This document shows positions 60,946 to 64,000 of a DNA stretch of 64,000 nucleotides, piece by piece. Every line of letters starts with the position of its first letter. Position 1 is the stretch's first letter. The notes beneath the pieces were generated by a model. It was not told the DNA's origin and did no database searches. It was given only the letters and a program-made list of their open reading frames with translations. The translations under genes and the position numbers were made by a program. The DNA is from Cerasibacillus terrae. GTDB lineage: Bacteria > Bacillota > Bacilli > Bacillales > Amphibacillaceae. The stretch lies in assembly GCF_008039555.1 (NCBI RefSeq), contig NZ_VDUW01000002.1:62001-126000 (forward strand), written 5' to 3'.

Positions 60946-62568
60946 TTATGATTGATACATCTTTGTAATTTGCTCCTGCAATGCTTTGTCTCCAACATAC
61001 TCATTATAACTCATTTCTTTATCAACCATTCCATTTGGTGTAAGCTCAATCAAACGATTGGCAATGGTTTCAACAGATTGATGGTCATGGGAGGTAAATA
61101 ACATTGCCCCTTTGAATTTCATTAATCCATTGTTTAAGGCAGTAATTGATTCTAAGTCCAGATGGTTTGTTGGTTCATCTAAGAGAAGCACATTTGCATT
61201 CGATAACATCATTTTTGATAACATACAACGTACTTTTTCTCCACCAGATAAAACATTTGCTTTTTTCAATGCTTCTTCACCAGAAAAAAGCATTCTTCCT
61301 AAAAATCCGCGTAAGAAAGTTTCTGTTTCATCCTCTGGTGAGAATTGTCGTAACCATTCCACTAATGTCAAATCACTATTGTCGAAGTAGGCACTATTGT
61401 CTTTTGGAAAATAGGATTGGGATGTCGTTATCCCCCATTCATAGGAGCCGGCATCAGGTTCCATTTCACCCATCAAGATTTTGAAAAGGGTCGTGTTCGC
61501 TATTTCATCTTTTCCGACAAAGGCAATTTTATCTTCCTTTTTCATTGTAAAGCTGACATTATCGAGCACTTTTCTTCCGTCAATTGTTTTTGTTAAACCT
61601 TCCACGCGAAGTACATCCTTACCGATTTCTCTTTCTGGTGTAAAGGCAATATATGGATAACGTCTAGAAGATGGTTTAATATCATCGAGTGTAATGTTCT
61701 CTAATAATTTCTTCCTTGAGGTTGCTTGGCGTGATTTCGATGCATTTGCACTAAAGCGAGCAATAAATGCTTGTAGTTGTTTGACCTTTTCTTCTTTTTT
61801 CTTATTCTGTTCTTGTGCCATTTTTGCTGCTAACTGACTGGATTCATACCAGAAATCATAGTTACCAATATAGATTTCAATTTTACCAAAATCAACATCT
61901 GCTATATGCGTACATACTTTATTTAAGAAATGTCGATCATGCGAAACAACGATAACCGTATTTTCAAAGTTTATTAGGAATTCCTCTAACCATTGAATGG
62001 CCTGGATATCGAGACCGTTTGTTGGCTCATCCAATAATAAAATATCCGGGTTTCCAAATAGTGCTTGGGCAAGTAATATTTTTACCTTTTGTGCACCGGT
62101 AAGTTCAGCCATTTTCTTATCATGTAATCCTTCGTCAATACCAAGCCCTTTTAAAAGAATCGCGGCATCAGACTCTGCTTCCCAACCATTCATTTCAGCA
62201 AATTCGCCTTCTAATTCAGCAGCTCTAATCCCGTCTGCTTCGGAAAAATCAGCTTTCATGTAAATAGCATCTTTTTCTTGTTTCACTGCATATAATTTTT
62301 CATGACCCATTAAAACAACATCCATCACTTGATTGTCTTCATAAGCGAAGTGATCTTGTTTTAATACAGCAAGTCTTATACCAGGTGGAGTGGAAACTTC
62401 ACCAGTTTGGGCTTCAATTTCACCGGATAAAATTTTAAGAAACGTGGATTTACCAGCACCATTGGCACCAATGACACCATAACAATTTCCTGGGGTGAAT
62501 TTTAAATTAACGTCCTCAAAAAGTTTTTTATCACCATATCGTAAACTTACATTAGAAACAGTTATCAT
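60946..62568 (-). CDS. ykpA: ABC-F family ATPase (YkpA/YbiT-like)
   Basis: ABC-F proteins bind the ribosome and act on translation or antibiotic resistance. The 540-residue protein has two ATPase domains and no membrane part. Domain 1 has Walker A G-A-N-G-A-G-K-S-T near residue 34, a signature L-T-G-A-Q-K and Walker B I-L-L-L-D-E-P-T-N-G-L-D. A charged linker of about 80 residues (K/Q/E-rich) follows. Domain 2 has signature L-S-G-G-E-K and Walker B V-L-L-L-D-E-P-T-N-H-L-D, but its Walker A reads G-K-D-E-I-A-N-T-T and lacks the canonical G-x-G-K-S/T. Length and linker match YkpA/YbiT. It is monocistronic with a GGAGG site. Confidence 0.92.
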   Translation of the reverse strand: MITVSNVSLRYGDKKLFEDVNLKFTPGNCYGVIGANGAGKSTFLKILSGEIEAQTGEVSTPPGIRLAVLKQDHFAYEDNQVMDVVLMGHEKLYAVKQEKDAIYMKADFSEADGIRAAELEGEFAEMNGWEAESDAAILLKGLGIDEGLHDKKMAELTGAQKVKILLAQALFGNPDILLLDEPTNGLDIQAIQWLEEFLINFENTVIVVSHDRHFLNKVCTHIADVDFGKIEIYIGNYDFWYESSQLAAKMAQEQNKKKEEKVKQLQAFIARFSANASKSRQATSRKKLLENITLDDIKPSSRRYPYIAFTPEREIGKDVLRVEGLTKTIDGRKVLDNVSFTMKKEDKIAFVGKDEIANTTLFKILMGEMEPDAGSYEWGITTSQSYFPKDNSAYFDNSDLTLVEWLRQFSPEDETETFLRGFLGRMLFSGEEALKKANVLSGGEKVRCMLSKMMLSNANVLLLDEPTNHLDLESITALNNGLMKFKGAMLFTSHDHQSVETIANRLIELTPNGMVDKEMSYNEYVGDKALQEQITKMYQS

Positions 62569-62816
62569 ATATAATTATTTCCTCCATTATTTAAAAGTAG
62601 ATTTAAGCTAAGCTTACTGTAAAATAGAGGTTATAGTCAATATGAATCTATTTTTTTGAAGATTTTTTACAGGAAACCGAGTATAATAGGACTACAGTAA
62701 ATAGAATATGAAACTTTTTTATTCAAAGATACGTATAATGTATATAATCGCTTAAATTTAAAATGTATGATGAGTATTCATCAACTAAGGCATTGTATAA
62801 AACGGGGGGGAGTGTC

Positions 62817-63431
62817 ATGAAAGATAAAACCATCTATATTCTTTTTATGAATACTGGTACTTATTTATCTAAGTTAATCCATTTATATACGAAAAAACCG
62901 TTAAATCATGTATCCATTGCCTTTGATGAAGATTTAACGAGAGTATACAGTTTTGGTCGAAAACAGCCACGTAATCCTTTTAGTGGAGGATTTGTACAGG
63001 AAGATATTCGTAGTAAGTTTTTAAAACACTCCGAATGTGCTTTATATACATTTCGTTTAACAGAGGCGGAATATAATGAAATTGAAACAATGGTAAAACA
63101 GTTTGAAAAAGACCAAGACAGGTATCGTTATAATTTCCTTGGCTTAATTGCTTTTCTATTTAAAATTAAACTACAACGAAAGCATGCTTATTTCTGTTCT
63201 CAATTTGTTGCAACATTATTATATCGGACAGAATCTTTTCAACCATCAAAGCCGGCCTGCTTCACTAAACCAGAAGATATACGAAACCAGACGGGAATGA
63301 AATTGGTTTATTATGGTAGACTGGGAGAATATCGAAAAGATTATCAACTTCAAGAACCAGAAGTGATTGATGTGAAGTCATCTTTTATTTTTTCATTACG
63401 AAATAAAGTAAAACAACTGGTTATTCGATAA
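62817..63431 (+). CDS. Putative permuted papain-like (YiiX/C92-type) protein
   Basis: The ATG at 62817 has GGGGGGAG 4 bases upstream; an in-frame ATG 54 bases earlier has no site. The 204-residue protein shows L-N-H-V-S-I-A-F-D (His at about residue 32) and a conserved Tyr-Phe-Cys-Ser-Gln-Phe block (Cys at about residue 127). These are the His and Cys spacing of permuted NlpC/P60-like YiiX/YaeF enzymes, in which His precedes Cys. It lacks a signal peptide. Substrate and activity are unknown. A WYL regulator gene follows after 31 bases. Confidence 0.65.
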   Translation: MKDKTIYILFMNTGTYLSKLIHLYTKKPLNHVSIAFDEDLTRVYSFGRKQPRNPFSGGFVQEDIRSKFLKHSECALYTFRLTEAEYNEIETMVKQFEKDQDRYRYNFLGLIAFLFKIKLQRKHAYFCSQFVATLLYRTESFQPSKPACFTKPEDIRNQTGMKLVYYGRLGEYRKDYQLQEPEVIDVKSSFIFSLRNKVKQLVIR

Positions 63432-63462
63432 CCAGTTAAGTAGTAAAATAGGTGGTGAAGGT

Positions 63463-64000
63463 ATGAAAGGTGGAAATAGCTATCGTATTCTAAAATTACG
63501 CGAGCTTTTATTCCGAGAAACAGATGAGGAAAATCAATTAACGATAACAGAACTGAATGAAAAACTTGGAAAAGTGATGGATGAAACATTCGATGTACGA
63601 ACGTTAAAACGTGATATGGAAGTTTTAGCGGATTTGGGTTTCGATGTGATTCAAAACAAAGGGAAATACGGGAAGAATCTTTATAGCCACCAAGACCGTT
63701 TATTTGAAACATACCAATTACGACTAATAAATGATGCTATTCTTTCTGCACGTTTTATCACATCAAATGAAAAGAAATATCTAATTAAAAAGATTAAGCA
63801 GCTAACAAGTAAATATATTGCAGAAACATTACCAAATCCGATATTATTTAGTCCATCCTCTAATATGAATTATGATCTTATAAAGTTAAATATAGATCGA
63901 GTACATCGCGCGATATATAAACAGCGTGTACTTACATATCAATATGGGTCATATAATGTAGAAAAGGAATTCGAGTTTCATCGAGATGGTGAAATATATG
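63463..64000 (+). CDS. HTH and WYL domain transcriptional regulator, 5' part only
   Basis: An ATG at 63463 behind GGTGGTGAAGG opens a frame that runs off the window end (179 residues visible). The first ~75 residues form an HTH_11/DeoR-like winged helix (R-I-L-K-L-R-E-L-L, then R-T-L-K-R-D-M-E-V-L). A helical linker follows, and the start of a WYL domain appears at about residue 145 (A-I-Y-K-Q-R-V-L-T-Y-Q-Y). WYL regulators bind nucleic-acid-derived or other small ligands. The target genes are not in view. Confidence 0.8.
   Translation, partial: MKGGNSYRILKLRELLFRETDEENQLTITELNEKLGKVMDETFDVRTLKRDMEVLADLGFDVIQNKGKYGKNLYSHQDRLFETYQLRLINDAILSARFITSNEKKYLIKKIKQLTSKYIAETLPNPILFSPSSNMNYDLIKLNIDRVHRAIYKQRVLTYQYGSYNVEKEFEFHRDGEIY

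Overview
The window is AT-rich, densely coding DNA with strong GGAGG-type ribosome binding sites. Its gene families (YdbS/YdbT PH proteins, YhdY/SrtN-like pair, YtrA and YhaPQ ABC systems, YocH, YkpA, RidA, DUF1450, DUF3899) are typical of Bacillaceae. The overall look suits an Oceanobacillus/Virgibacillus-type relative, but I cannot name a species. I see no rRNA, tRNA, intact transposase, phage genes or CRISPR array.

Layout. 1-5 kb: end of a DUF1700 protein, a DUF4097 protein, an MscS channel and a YdbS/YdbT pair. 5-9 kb: a sirtuin, glutamate dehydrogenase and a divergent GltC-like LysR regulator. 9-13 kb: a class I ribonucleotide reductase operon in which a flavodoxin lies between the large and small subunits, preceded by two NrdR-box-like sites. 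13-17 kb: a YcdB/YcdC-like protein, a C45-type hydrolase, a secreted amidase and an orphan EutH. 18-23 kb: a seven-gene minus-strand operon-like run joining a YtrA-type ABC system, an M23 peptidase and a YhaQ/YhaP ABC exporter, ending in an unannotated 44-residue protein. 23-31 kb: lipoprotein Cu/Zn SOD, a GC-rich 51-bp tandem array, an MFS transporter, a SWIM/SNF2 helicase and an unusual three-part regulator. 31-38 kb: nitronate monooxygenase, acyl-CoA ligase, and a TAXI-DUF1850-fused TRAP permease operon. 38-42 kb: RidA, a DUF1450 gene with a broken start, two MFS pumps and an orphan structured element. 42-55 kb: two convergent peptide ABC operons (oppDFABC on +, oppABCDF on -). 55-64 kb: a YocH-like 3D protein, a NERD protein bracketed by 51-bp repeat arrays, threonine-to-glycine catabolism (kbl, tdh), an ABC-F protein, a C92-like protein and a WYL regulator cut by the window end.

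The most notable structure is non-coding. A family of 51-bp tandem repeats occurs in one GC-rich array (24.0-24.8 kb), two AT-richer arrays flanking the NERD gene (56.4-56.8 and 57.9-58.4 kb) and possibly one relic (48.3-48.5 kb). The arrays share the same period and the same spacing of three conserved blocks although their other bases differ. Separately, the 3' end of the first oppC and its downstream flank recur 6,979 bp later as a truncated relic. This direct repeat brackets the whole second opp operon and suggests how that operon arrived.
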